A stretch of DNA of 64,000 nt from Leidyana gryllorum EB-2025a (taxonomy: Eukaryota > Apicomplexa), in assembly GCA_048772705.1 (NCBI GenBank), contig JBLWGC010000208.1, positions 62,001 to 126,000 on the forward strand, in the 5' to 3' direction. Of the stretch, positions 1 through 13,566 are shown one piece after another; within the stretch, counting starts at the first letter, position 1; each line of letters opens with the position of its first letter. Both the position numbers and the translations under genes were made by a program. The notes beneath the pieces were generated by a model that ran no database searches, was not told where the DNA came from, and worked only from the letters and a program-made list of their open reading frames with translations.

Positions 1-3000
1 GGTCGCGGCTCATCGAGCAGCGATGTGCGGATAACACTCCGACTCGGTAAGCGAACGGGCATAGATTGAAGGAGTGTACTGCTGGCGTCTTCCGCAGAAC
101 GCTTCTTTTTGCCATCTCCGCATTTGCAGCATCCAGTGGCATTCTCGTTCTCATGGGAAGAGGCACCGCCCCAAATATTCTCGTCCAAATCATCCCATTC
201 CATCTCCGCGTTGGGATCCCCGAGATAGAACATACTGGCCGACCCCCGATGGTTGGAGGAAGTCGGTGCTCGACGCCGTACCCCTTCGTCCGTTACATCT
301 TCCACAGAGGAGGACTCTGACAGAGACTCGGAAGAGCTTTCGGCTTCTTTGTCTGTGGCCACATCAGTTCCCGCTTCCGTTCGGTCAGGCTTAGCCTCAT
401 GCGTCATTATGTCGAAGGTCGTCGTGCTGACCCCTCGGGCGAATACCTGTGCGTACCGAGTTTGAATTCGGTCACACTGGGAGTCCGCAGAGAGCATCCT
501 GGTGGCTACGTCCCACGTCGCACCCAATCGAGGCCCAATGGCGAGCCTTCGCGCACGGGCTTCAGAGGTCCAGTGGTACATCCAGAACTCTATCCCTTGC
601 AAGAAGAGCTCTACCTCCAGGCGTGCCTGGTAAAGCGGCCCTTGTTGGGAGACACGAGCGCCGCCACCCGATGACACTTTGCCCTGCTTTCTGACTGGTG
701 TCGGTCCGTTGTCGGGAGAGCCCGCTGCTCGATAGGACAACGGAGGATCTGAATTTCGGACGCCGGATTCCTTGGTGAGAGGCCGGAGCTGGATGTTGAA
801 AGCATCGATGCAAACGGTGGCGAGATCAAATTGAGGGGGTATGGGAACCTCCGGCTCGCTGATTCCAATTTCTAGGGTCCTGCCCGTGGTGGCCTCCAGT
901 TGAGTGGTCCCGAGTGCTTGAGTCCCGACCGGAACCCATCGACAATCCTCATAGCGAGCGTGTGGGCCGAATTCTCGGAGAAAGTTTGGCTGTGGTCCAA
1001 TGGCGGTGGGGGTCTGCAGACCGTTGAGAACGTAATAGAAGCTTTGTCCCACGTTACTGATATCCTCCAGGGCCGTGGGGTCCAATTCTACACGCAGATC
1101 ACTGAGATACAGCTTTCCTGCAGTATAGCTCGGAGAGGAGATTTGGAGACAGAGGAATGGAGGATTCGGCCCGTCGTTTATGGGCGGCACTCTGGTGCTC
1201 CCACGCCTGCTTTCTGCCGCAGCAGCAGCTGTGGGACTGCCTATGGAGCGAGCTCGGCGGAAGTTTGTCCCAGCTGATGCTCTCGGTTCCGCCCGTGATG
1301 TATTCACCGTCATGGGAGTGTGATCTGCAGACCGCAGATTCTCTCCGACCGTATGCGCCGGGGACGCTGGAGCTGTTTCAACAGGCAGAATTACTTCGCA
1401 TTTCCGGGATAATATTGGAAGTTGTTCGCGATCTTCCAGCAATACATCAGCAATTGTAACACGCACCAATGATTTCCCGGGTAAGGTCTGTCCGGGGCCA
1501 TTATGTGTTGCGGTAACAACTGCGCCGCTGGTGAGCATACAGAACGATATGTCGAACAGACGAAGACGCACCACCCTCTGCCACCGCGCATACTGAAAGG
1601 CACTCTTCTTTGATGGGAATATGAAATATCCGGACTTGTTGGCTCCAATGAGTGGAATATGTTCTCCGCGATCGCTGCAGGCTTTGCTGGAGGACAGAGC
1701 AGTCTTCGACATATGTCGCAATGCCCCTCCGTCGGCATCTATTCCCACCCGGGCGCCAATCTCGTCCAGCTGCCAGTGTGCGACATCGACAGTGATCGAG
1801 GGTATGGAAGCTCGCCACAATACTCTATCCGTTTGGTCGTGAGCGTTGCCGATTGTCGAGAGCCAGAAAGCCTCGAATTGTCGTGTGGCTTCATTTGATG
1901 CTCGATAAAGATGATGCATCATCCGTTCGTTTTCAGTCTTCAGGAAGCTCAAACTGCTTCTATCAAGAGTTTCACTCTGCGATCCGCTTGAGGGGACTAA
2001 TTCCCCGTGAATCCTCATCAAAGGACCGTTAACTAGTCGAAGGATCCGGTGGTCCAATGTAGGGCCCCATCTCGCGCCACCGAGACTCAAGTCGCCGTGG
2101 GCAGGGAGAAGACTGACGTTGATGAGGAGGCCAAGACGGAGCGCAGGGGCTTTGTTGGCGTGGCTGCTGAGTGGATCTTTCGATTGAGCAGCTTGAGAAT
2201 GACATAATCCAGACTCAAGTAAACCGAACATGTAGCGTGACACGTCAAGATCCTCTTGGAGTTGGCTATTCCATTGGTCGCCAGGACTCGGGCACATCAT
2301 GCTGGACCCAATCCGATTGCTGGATCCGCATTGTTTGAGTAGTGTACGACCACTGAGAACGAGACGCTGGTTGATGAATGGACGTGGTATCATACACACT
2401 TCAACTTGAGGAATCTGTACACTGAGGACCAACGAGACACCTGCCAGCTTCTTGGCGTAGAATTCATGAGCTTTATTGGGCAATTTATGGCACGCCTGCT
2501 CGCCGCTTCGCATCTGTCCGAGGAGATTCTTAGACTCTTGCCCGCTATCCATATGCGACAGAGACGGGTTGTGCGAAGGAAGCGTTCCCGACACGGTCAT
2601 ATTAGTTTTGGCCGTCTTGGGTGAGAGCGTCTGCTGCGCAGCCTCGGCAGAATCCAGACAGGACTGCATGGCGTTGAGGGCATTTTTGTATACAATGAGC
2701 GCCTGATGCTCGAAAGCCGTCATCGTTGTTCCAAGCCGTACAGCCCCGATCAGCGTCTGCGGGCTGGAATGGGACGGCATGGGCTTCATGGGCGTGGCCG
2801 GACGTCGGAGACAGACAGTGACTGTGAGCCAGGGAGACGCCGTGGCCGTTTGAGACATCATTGCTGTGGCTGGAATGTGGTGTTCTTCGGGCTCAATCTG
2901 GGTGAATATGTCAGGGCAGCCTTGAACGATGGGGGTCAGTAGTGCTCGACAGCCAAAGACGTCCCAGTTCGCAGGAGCGAAGGGGACTGCTGCTGGCGTC

Positions 3001-6000
3001 GCCCGTAAGGTGATATATGTGATATCGCGATTTTTCCCAACCATTGTTGGATCCCAGTACATCCGAGGACGCTCTTGGACGTATTGCCGGGCAAAATGGA
3101 ACCGTGCTGCTGGAGACGTCGTCAGACCGAACTCCCTGGGTCCACCGACGAGGCTGCATTGGCTGCCACTCCACACAACGACGTTCAAGATCTCCAGACA
3201 GACAAACTCTACTTCTGGCAGTGTGATTCTGCTGGGGGTCGCAGACGGCGTGGGGTCGCTATTTCTCGGTGCTTTCTTCCTTTGAGCTCGTTCATCTTTC
3301 GCGTGAATAGTCTGGATCTCCTTATGTAATGCTCGGAGTACAGAATCAGACCATATAGCTTTTCCCGAGACGTCCAGGAGGTGGGCACTGGTATCGGTCG
3401 GGCTTCTCACTGGGGTGTGACTTGGTGGTGAGGCCGCTTCATCAGGTCGTGACGGGAAGCGGATACGTCCGGCGAGGTGAATGCTATCGAAAACCCAACT
3501 GCCTAATAGGAACGTGATGTTCTGAAGCAGCGAAGACTCGAGTTTCGGTATACTGCAGGTGACAGCCATCCGAGACTCCTTCTTGGGCCCGTTCTCCTGA
3601 GTGACCATAACATTCAGCTCAGTGTTGATTCGCAGACAGAGGGAGTCTCCAAACACTATCGCGGCTCTCAGTACAGAGGGAGACTCCAGCACAACATTAA
3701 ATGGTATACCGACTCGGCTGGCGTATCCGACCGATCTCTGGGAAGGGCTGGTGGGGCTCGCAGCTCCTTTGGATGAGATCCTGGGCCCTTCGGTGTCGTG
3801 AGTCTGATCAGATCCGTTGGGTTGTGGGCCCTGGAGTAGAACCACACTGCCTCTTCGAGCCTGTTCCAGCACACGGTGTGGTTCATCTTCTGTTTCTGTC
3901 GGTGGGCCACGGAAGAGCTCAGCGACTTGGTCGATGCTCGCCAGACACGACACATCCCTTTTGGTGGACATCTCACCCTGCACCGAGATCCTCCCCCCTT
4001 GCAGTCGCTTGAGCATATTCTTAGCTTGGGTCAGTCCAGTGGGGGCGGGAGCTTTCTGATCGGCAGCTTTCGGATCGGGCTGGTTGGGCTGCACGGCCTT
4101 CATTGCTTCGAGCCGTTGCGTTCGAGGGCTGTAAGTCAACTCAGCATCTTCACTGGCTACGAGTGAGACGTAGCAGTTTTGAAGGCCGATTGAGAGCTTG
4201 AAAACATTGGCAGTCTTGGTGGGTGGTTGGAGATTACTCGCGCCCGATGAGATTGGGGACGGTGTTGGCGAGGGTGAGGGTGGTGAGGGTGAGGGAGGCA
4301 GTGAGCCAGGTGAAGGCTGGAATAGGTTCGGAGAGTGCAGACTATCGACCATTGCGCCAAGATATGCCGTTTCCGATGCCACGAGTCCGGCTGTTCTCAG
4401 AAAGAAGTCTACATTCCGTGACTGAGCGCTGACGAAAGCCTTGATATAGTCCACGAAGTGTTTCACTTCGGTAATTCGTCGAGGAGACGTGAATAAGAAG
4501 AGACTTCGTACAATTCCACTTATATCGGTCTCTTTGACTCCCTGGGCATTCGAACTCATTTCCATCTGGAACGAAATTTGACTGTGGATACTCTCGACCT
4601 GGGCTTTGATCTCGTTGGTATGTCGTCGTATATATCCAGTCCCCGATGAGGATACCATCGGCGCGAGGTCGTCTTCCAAACTTGCCGCGACTTCTTTCCA
4701 CAGATTAAACTGCTTCGCATCACTCGACTCGCTTTCGGAGCGGAAGATATGCGTATCTCGACTCTCTGACGATCTGAGCATTGAGTTGCTGCGTACAGCT
4801 TTCACATCTTTTGCTGCTGCAACGCGGTCGGAGCCCGGATGATCCGGATCATGGAGAGGGTCGCTGCTAGCAGACCCGATTGGACGGATAGATGGTTCCA
4901 ACGCAATAACGACTGCTTCAGCTTCGCGGGGACTCGAGTGGGTCGGACTTCGGATCGTACTTTGTCCCACGGGTGAAGCGTATGACTTGAGACGGAGGCG
5001 GCTTGCCGAAGGTATCAGCGGCGGATGATTGAGCGTGGGTAACGGGGGCTCGGCTGAGTCAACCGGTGCAGATGTTGTAGCTTGCCGAGAGGTATCGAAG
5101 CTGTTAGTAGACATAGTAACGACCGGCAGCTTGTCCATGACGCTCGGATGCAGGTGGTTGACATTGACTTTGCTCACTCGCGCACACTGCTTGGTCAACA
5201 ATACCTCTCGTAGGTACAGCTGATTGGCCCCTGCAGTCCTCTTGTGAGTGACAGCGGCACCGAATAGCTCTTCCACGGACAATTGCAGCTGCGTTCGGCC
5301 ACTGGCACGCTGGCGCAGGGCCACACTGGGTTCTAGAATACACAGGGTGAAGAAAGTGGTTCCCGATGCATCGAGATGGATCGACAACTGCTTCACCCTA
5401 ACATTCGCGAATGTTTTGATGGGAGAGTCATCGAGCGAGCAAGGCGAGAGACTCCTCAAAACATCCATGGGGACCTGTAAGGGACATTGGAGACGAGCGA
5501 GCTGTAGGAGACGTCACTTACAGCGCTGAGCTGGGGCAGAGCTCTCACAGCTATCGATTTGCGAACTTGGAAGTGGGGGTTGGGGTCGTATCCAAGTCTC
5601 GCAGTTCTGGCAAGATCACGCGGGTTGTTGAACTGTTTCAATCGGGCATCCAGATCTTTGATATTGCAGGAGGCCGTTATGGTTTGGGCTATATCTTTCC
5701 ACATCAATCCCAACAAGAGGACTGCCTCTGATGACAGAACCTCGATGCGGTGCACATCAACTGTGGCAATTTCCAGTCGACCTGCTATGGGAGGCTGGGA
5801 AGCAATAGATATGTGACCTTTGATGAGTGACGACTTGAACTCACCGCTGGTGGAATGGGTTGTTGAGCGAGGAGACGTTTGACCAGAGCTTTCTGGATTC
5901 TGAGGATATGTCTGTATTCTCCTGAGACCTCGCTATCGATCACAACGTTGTCCGCCGCGATAGTCATTGTACGATCAGGGTCGTCAGTCAAGAGAAAGCC

Positions 6001-9000
6001 AGACACACCAATGGTAACGTTAGTGGCTGCAGGTCTGAGTGACCTCAACCGCTGAACTCCTTGTGGTAGGGCGCCTTTCATTGGATCATAGGAGCTAAGG
6101 CCCATCGCTGCAACAGTGGCATCCACTTCGACTCCATATAGAGCAATTCTGGACTTTGGGTATAGAGAAACGCATAAAGAAGGGGCATAAACTTCAGTAG
6201 ACTTGTACATGGAGGTGAGAGAATATCCTTCATTCGTGGAAGTGATCTGTTGAGGGGTTATTGGTGCGTCAACTTCATACAGGAGATCACGGCTTGTGTA
6301 GATCCTGGGAGGAAACTCATTGAGCACTTGGAACAATATATTGAGGGACAGGTAGAGCTGGGGCACAGAGATCTTCAACGTCTTTCGACTCTGATGATGA
6401 GAACGGCAGATATCCACGGCTTCAAGATTGATTGAACAACACTCACCGTTAATTGATTATCTTCTTGAGCTACACACATTGACTTCCTCGGATCCAAAGC
6501 CGACAAAATGTACGGCCGGAACAAAGGGGCATTGAGGACCATCGAGTTGCTCGCCTCGATACCGCAACGGACAAAGGGTACCCCTTTGGCGGATATCTGA
6601 GGCTGTGAGAACTGAGGATCTGCGGCTTTGATGGTCTCTCCAAGGTGTCTGGTCGCCGCCACCGAGTCCTCAAAGTTCCTCAATACCGCTTTTGATGAGG
6701 GATTGATGAGCGATTTCAACTTGGCGCAGGTTTGATCCACCGTACTCGGAGCACAAATTGCCAAACTCGGGGCGAACTCGGGCACCCGGTGTAAGTAGAG
6801 GACGTGCTGTGGCAAGTGTGAGTGCACCCGCGGATGGCGAAAAGCCCGAGACTCCAATGTATCTTCTGGAGAACCCACTGCGATCAAAGAGGTGGACGAG
6901 TATGAGGCAATATCCGAGAGGGCCACATATGTTCCCTTGCGAAATAAGCTCCACTTCTCAATCGACACTCTCATTGAGAAACAGAAAGTGAGACTTGAGA
7001 CCAGCCCGAGGTGTGCATCAAAGTTGCACCGGTTGCGGCCGACCTGCGACGTTGGTGGACAGTGTGCAACACTTTGAACCGTCCCGTGCTCACCTTATTC
7101 GCCTTCGCAGCATCTGTGAATCGCCATAATCCGCTCGATTTAGTGTCTGCCGAGAAGGGAACTAAGGGAGCGGGATACAATCCCTGGATCCCGAAAGGCA
7201 GCGGGCGTCCCAATGGCTTGGGACTGGACCCGAATGCCAATGTGCCCGTGCGAGCGACCGGTATTAACTCCGCTTGCAGGTTCGGGAGGAACATTGACAT
7301 ATGCGATTCCTCCTTGAACCAGTGAATATTGGTCTCGGAACCTGCCGTCTGTGGTTTGCCAGACGTTCCTTCCGTCGGCTGCAGCGGTACGGTCTTTGGC
7401 CCCAGCCATCTGGCATGTTGCTGGAGAGGACTGTGTTTGCGACACGAGGAGACGTCTTTCGCTTACCACATCTTGGGATTCGCCAGCAACCAAATCACTC
7501 ATTTCCAAACCGCCACCTCCACAGAAGGGCAGACCACCCGCTCTCTTCCGCACTCGGGTTCGGCCTTCTGAGTGAACATTGAATTCATCGTCCTCATCTG
7601 GAGTGGGCTGCACCTGTCCACAGCCTGAAAAGTAGTGTACGGCAAAAGATCTTGGTGGCACAGACAACACTTACGGAAGGCAAACACGCCTCGTTTGGGC
7701 AACTTTCGGAGCTTTGGGTCCTGTTGTAACGACTTTTGTTCGAGAAACGATATCATCCACTCACTGCGTGATGCGCTGTCGCTAATTCTTTGATTGGCAT
7801 CAAGTCGCTCATGACGTAGGTTTGCTCCATCTTCTCAATCAGGGTGTCCAATTCCTTGCGTTCTACCTTCTGCGATGACGATGTGGCATGAGATCTCGGA
7901 AAAGAAGTATCTCGTACCTCTGCGGAGTCCAATTGTCGACGTATTAATTCGTAGTATCGCCGTGCGTCGTTGTCGGTCAATACTTGTCGATGACGGGCCC
8001 CGCAACCTTTAGTGAAGGCACCGAAGAACTCGATGTGCTTAATGAACGCGAACAAGGCACCGAACGCTCCGGTGGTGAACACCAGTTTGAGGGGCGGGAG
8101 ATCGCCACCCTCTGCCAGAAGATAATAATGGCAAATCGGTTTCTGTCTCACCAAAGTCGGGCGGTCTGTCAGCTGCAGTTCTCTCGGCATTCGCTTCGCA
8201 AAATCCTATTTGAATCTCGCGAATGCATTCCTCCGACAAATTGTAGACAGACAGCGCTCGCATGTCCCACTTCTTGGTGAATATGTGCACTGGAAAGGGA
8301 CAAAAGTGAGTCATTACCACCACTTTGCGCGCGCTGTCTCGACTCACTGTCAATTCCTTGTGGTGGGGTCAATCGAAACACGAATGGATTCTTCCTCATC
8401 AACGATGCGTCTTTGGAACTCGCAAAGATTCGACGAGCCCTCAAACCTGCTCGGGAAGATTCTCCTTCGTGAGAACTCGAAGGGTCTCCATCTTGACTGA
8501 TGTTAGGAAGCGGTGCCCCATGGGTGGAGTCCTCTTGTAAGAAGCGGGCTATTCGTTTTGGCACGCAATCTGCCTCCCATTGACGCTTTCGCTTCCGATC
8601 AGGTGCCCCTTTCGAGGTTTCGTTGGCATGGGCAGGACTGCCGCCTGTACTACAACTTCCCGGAGTATCGGTCGACGACACTGAGGGAGGTGTCTGTTCA
8701 CTCATCCCTTCGGCAGCAGAATCATCTTCGTCCGCGCTTGAAGGAGGCCCGACACCTCGTAAAAGCGATCGTAAGAGAGCAGCTGCCTTCTCGCGTGCGG
8801 CTACCCGATACCTTGCTTGAGTCTTCTTAATTCTGACTTTCTGAGGAGTTGGACCGGCTGTGAGCCATTTACTCAGCAATTTGAGTCGTCCGCGACAGTT
8901 GCACTGCAGACGCGCTCGACGACGGATGATCGCTTGTGCCCGACGTGGTTTCGCTCGCGGAGAAGGTCGTGTTCGACCGTGTGTTTCCTCACACCGCAAA

Positions 9001-10241
9001 TCTGGACCGTTGGTGGGCGAACTATTCTTGGTGGGGAGATAATCTTCGGCATCACTCATCTCCGTCGCGACTTCCTCAAATAGTGCCGAATTCAGGGGAT
9101 GGATAGAACTTGTGTTAGAGGGGAAGAAAGAATCACTTTCAGAAAGTTGAGCATCAGCCTGAGACCCTTGTTCCCGCTCTTGAGTTGAGCCCTCGCTCCC
9201 CAAAATTCGAGAGCGCAACACTAGTGAGCATTCCTCTAGCAGCTCCTCATACAGAGCATCGAGCTCAGGGGAGAGATATTGAGTCGCATCTTCTTTAGTG
9301 GGTATAGATTCCGATCTCGGTGTGTTTACTGTGTCCTGAGGCGCTTTCGGTCGTCGTTTATCCTTATTGGCCATCAGGAATTCATACACTGCTTTTCTGT
9401 CTGGCATCTTGGGTGAATCGAACTCTTTGTAGGTGAAGTGGAAGCCTAAAAATCGGATCCACATAGCTTGCATCAGATGCCGCTGGAAGGCGTGATGTTC
9501 CCGAGCTGTTCGGAGACAGTATAAGAGTGCATGAAGGAGTGATAGTAATGGGTTACCTGATAGTCTGGAGTCATTGATGGACGGGGAGGATACTCGAATT
9601 TCATCGATGAAGGTTTCGAACGCAAACGGTACTCCCGCAATGTGGTCGTCAACTATTTGTAGATGTATATTCTTGACGGATACGTTGATACAATTGACGA
9701 TTCTGTCAATTGCGTACTGGGTTGAGGGGTGAAACAGTATCTTACTCACTTGGTTCCGAAAGCCTGTCGAATCGACATATCTGCCATACCCTTGGCCAAA
9801 GCTGATCCAAACTTGTTCCAGTATCGCATCTTCTTTGCCTCTTTCTTGATAAATCGTTGTTCCCAATACGCCACATCCCATTCCGACGGGTATAAGAAAC
9901 GCAGACGGATCTGAAGACAAGCAGTTGTTCAGATTGACCACACTCCTCCATATAACTCCTATTACCTCAGCATTTTCTGCTTCAATCCGGATGGGTTCCC
10001 GCCCGTCACCATAGAAGGTGGACCAGGCAAATTGAACGTGAACTGATTCAATGTCCGAGTAGTCCACCACGAACGGCATTTCAGACATTGTCATGATAAC
10101 TTGGGGAAGGGGTACATGAGCAAAACGCAGCTCAGGTCGAGTCCGTAACAGCCGAGAGCTTACCAGCGAGTCCATAGGGTTCCAACTGGACCCTATGTAC
10201 TGCTTCAGCTTCTCGGCTAACTTGTCAAACAGTGCACTCAT
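1..10241 (-). CDS. VPS13-like bridge lipid-transfer protein (N-terminal part)
   Basis: Giant protein of the chorein/VPS13 type, expected to form a hydrophobic groove that moves lipids between apposed organelle membranes. Exons, 5' to 3': 10241-9966, 9910-9750, 9702-9557, 9505-8348, 8289-8152, 8111-7918, 7869-7765, 7720-7675, 7624-7467, 7420-7094, 7043-6447, 6390-5845, 5794-5522 and 5474 through the left edge; about 3,199 residues are in the window. Residues 1-90 match the chorein N-terminal domain (FVVDYSDIESVHVQFAW core), followed by a KNIHLQ segment typical of VPS13. A roughly 350-residue Ser/Lys/Arg-rich insertion sits in the exon 9505-8348. The KELATAHHA segment before 7765 resembles the VPS13 helical region. 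The last visible exon is open for 5,474 bp. C-terminal domains that would separate VPS13 from ATG2 or related bridge proteins are outside the window. The acceptor at 7720 is the least certain splice site. Confidence 0.85.
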
Positions 10242-10345
10242 CTTTGCTCGTGAACCTTCATCACATGCCTACTGGCATCGCATGCTTCTAGGCTAAAAAG
10301 TCGACTTCGCATTTTTCATTGCCCACGAGGCCTCCCACCAGGTAC

Positions 10346-13300
10346 ATGGATTTTGATCGACTTGATTCAGACGACTCAGCATCTGCGAGCGCTGACCCAT
10401 TTGACTCTCCATTCGCCGGAGGAAAGCCGCTACGCGCCTCTGTGTCAACACCTCCGGCCCGCGAGCCTTCCTTCCTTTCCGGTATGACTGCCCAGTCTAG
10501 TCAACGGCCCTGACCAGCCGCCATAGACCGAAAAGGCGATATCGATGACTACGAGTCCGATCCGACCGAGTCACTGGAAGACGACATTGTGGACAGCAGG
10601 CCATGGTTCACACAAAATCCAATCATCTATCTACTCGACATCATATTTGGCAACATATCTTTCATATCGGTGTGGCGCTACCCTGCTGTAGCATTTGCCC
10701 TAAGTATTCAATGGGCTCGAAATGAGCTTTCGCTTCTCAACTTTGCTATCCCCCACTTCATCGTGAGCACAGTGGTAAGTACTCTCTGTCGGCCGCGCGC
10801 TCAGCATCGCAGCGTTGAACCCGTACTTGCGCTCTGTATCGCTGAACTTTGCAGATTACATGGCCACTGCTTGTGGCGGAGATAGGAATGTCACAATGTG
10901 TTCGCGGTTGCGCTCCTCAAACATTTGGATCTTTGGGTGTGCGCTGCCGCTTTGCTGGATTGTCCTGGATACCTGGTGCTTTCTCGTGTATTTTGTACGG
11001 TGCCATCGCCGCTATTACGATGGTTTACGTAATGGAAGCTCCAGGTCGGTATGGCGCCTATCGGAGTGAGATGGCGATGCGTCGAACCTGTACAAATTTG
11101 GGCGAATGGGTGCCATACGTGCAACCGCGAATGTGCTTCCCGGACGAGTCCCGCCTGGACGCTGCGTGTTATGGGGCCACCGCGAATTGCCCATTGTGGG
11201 ATGGTAATGGAAGGTGCATTGCGGTGCCTTGGGGACCGGCTTCTGATCAGCTGTTGGAGAACGCCGAAAACGTTGTGCCGTGGCTTCAAAATGATTTTCC
11301 GATTTACTGCGGCGGCCGCCATCTGCACAATGTTGGATCAAATGATGCCTACGCAGTCGCAACTCGAGAAGCCTTTTGGTCTGATTATGGTGGCTTCTTT
11401 CATTGGCGACTGATTTTCGGCTTTTTGCTGGCCTTCATGCTAGCAGGAGGTATCAGTTATGCTGGTGTCGGCGTGGGTAGTGTAGTACGTATCTCTATTG
11501 GCATATTCGCCACAACCATGATGGTAATCACACTCATGTGTGGCTTTAAGTGGTATGCTGACAATGCACACGTCTCTGCGTCCTGGATGGTACCGCTGAT
11601 GAGCTGGGACCCCAGATCTCTAGGGCGAGTTGAAGTTTGGGCACACGCCATCACTCAGTCGTTGGTGACTTTCAACACCGCTTTAAATGTGGTCCCCCCT
11701 TTCCATGCCAAATCACCTACGGACACCCACAACATAGTGTGGCATAGTTTCCTCATCATGACAGTCAATGGTGTGATCGGTACACTGGCCACGTGGCTGG
11801 TCTATCTGGGATACGCGTGAGATTAAGGCAGATTGTGTGGTGACATGAAAAGTGCCCTTCAGGTCGCTCTCGACTGAGTATTATCCCACAGCGGGAATAA
11901 ATGCCGTGTACGGCTCTGTCGCATTTGACGTTCGAAATTCTGCGATGGGAAATCTTTATACTGTAATGCAGACATTGTTCGACAACTCTTCAAATTTGAA
12001 TGGAGAAAGTCCCCGGCCGCTCTTTCTGGCGATTCTGTTCTGGACCAGTCTTTTCTTGCTGGCTGTGACGACGCTGCATCGATCATTCGACGGTGTCTTG
12101 AATGCATGTTTCACCTCCAGCGCTAACTGGTCGATGGGTTTCCCCCGATGGGCCTGGTTGATAGCTTTGTGTGGGATCTTTATGGGGGTATCGGTATTCT
12201 TCTGGTTTGGAGCCTGTTGGGCAATGACAATCACACTTCAGCACTTTCTCATAAACATTGCCCTACCGGCATTCGCACTGGCAGAAGTATTGGCTATCGG
12301 ATGGTTATTCGGGTGGCGAGTGCGGGCGAAGCACTTCGGGAATCGAGCATTCCTGGCGCAATTCGGCTTATTCTTCTTGGGCGCGCTCATCATGGCAATC
12401 TCACCAGCATACCTCTGGCAGCAGTCGGCATGGAAATTGGTGCTGGCTGAAGCCAGCGGGATCTTTGTTATTGTAACAAGCTTTCTAGTGCCACCCTTAC
12501 TCACAACATCGCATGACGTCTACGGCCGGAAACATACGCAAAGTGAGACTTTCAGAGTGATTCTGTACGGAAGTGTGGAACATTTACGCAAAGAGCTCAA
12601 TTACCGAACTTGTCACGCGTCACGAGTGAGTAACATGTCTCTTTGTCTACATTCCTTGGCATTGGCAGTTCTGGAAATTGAATGTGTTCTGGACCTATTG
12701 GATAAGATATGTGGCTCCGATCGGCCTACTGTTTGCCCTCTTCCCCTTCTTCTCCCGTCTTGATGCCAATATACAATTCTCGGCATATCGCCCCTTTTTC
12801 AATGAGCAAAAGGACATCTTCAACCGGGTTGAGCGAATGCTCCCTGATTTTACCTTTGCGATGCCTTGGGGCATACTCGCTCCCATGATCGCCCTCATTG
12901 GCGTCACAATCCTCCTGCTGCCCGTGATGGCCGTCAAACCATTGGTGAGCTCAACAGTAGCAGCTGTGTCTCACTCACACTGACGCTAGTGGCTGGAGTG
13001 GCTGATCCCCAAAGACACGGACGATCACTTCTGGAATGTGCGGAAGGCTGTGGAGATATTCGCGTCGCACGTGCAAAATAGTCACGTTCCCGTCCGCATC
13101 AACACACCCACCTCCTACATTGGTACTCCCTATCATGGAGCTTCCACCCCTTACGTAGCCGGACCGACTCCCCATGCCTCTAACACCAATTACGGAAAAT
13201 CCGTCTACCAGAAACTCACTCCCACCTCGCCAGGTCGCAGTGATGCAGCAGCATCGGGACGTCGTCATGTCAGCATCAGCACCCCGCCCCATCGTTCCGA

Positions 13301-13388
13301 TTCGACCAAAGGCGAGGAAGAGGAGTCCTTAGGACACTTTTCTCCCAACCCTATCCACTCTGCACTAGATGATCGTTTCATGCTTTAA
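10346..13388 (+). CDS. SLC6/neurotransmitter:sodium symporter-like carrier
   Basis: Predicted plasma-membrane secondary transporter of the neurotransmitter:sodium symporter family, 927 residues. Exons 10346-10481, 10527-10774, 10855-11816, 11863-12625, 12669-12944, 12990-13388. The first transmembrane helix carries VWRYPAVAF, the family's NxWRFPY region, and a later segment, WTYWIRYVAPIGLLF, matches a C-terminal family helix. About twelve hydrophobic segments are visible. A Cys-rich extracellular loop lies between the third and fourth. The tail of about 130 residues is Ser/Thr/Pro-rich. Oddities: the Asn just before the VWR motif, which binds Na+ in bacterial homologues, is Ser here, and the Gly-rich NGGGAF stretch is missing, so substrate and ion coupling may differ. 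A TTG lies in frame 27 bp upstream but 10346 is the first ATG. It is divergent from the VPS13-like gene, 104 bp away. Confidence 0.85.
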
Positions 13389-13566
13389 TATCATAATTTT
13401 ACACCTGTTCCAGGGATGGGCAACTTGTCTACAGGGGACGAACAACCCCTCTCCGCTAATCTACTTGGAATCCATATCATTTAATTTGTATTAGGTGTCA
13501 TGTGGGCACTAACTAACTCAGTCATTCAGTCTATCCGTGTCGGATCGACAACGAACGTTATGGATC

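Noticed and set aside
10100-10163. Apparent GTAAG...AAG intron in the first VPS13-like exon
   Set aside because: Removing 64 bp would shift the frame, and the sequence read through matches the chorein N-terminal domain without interruption.
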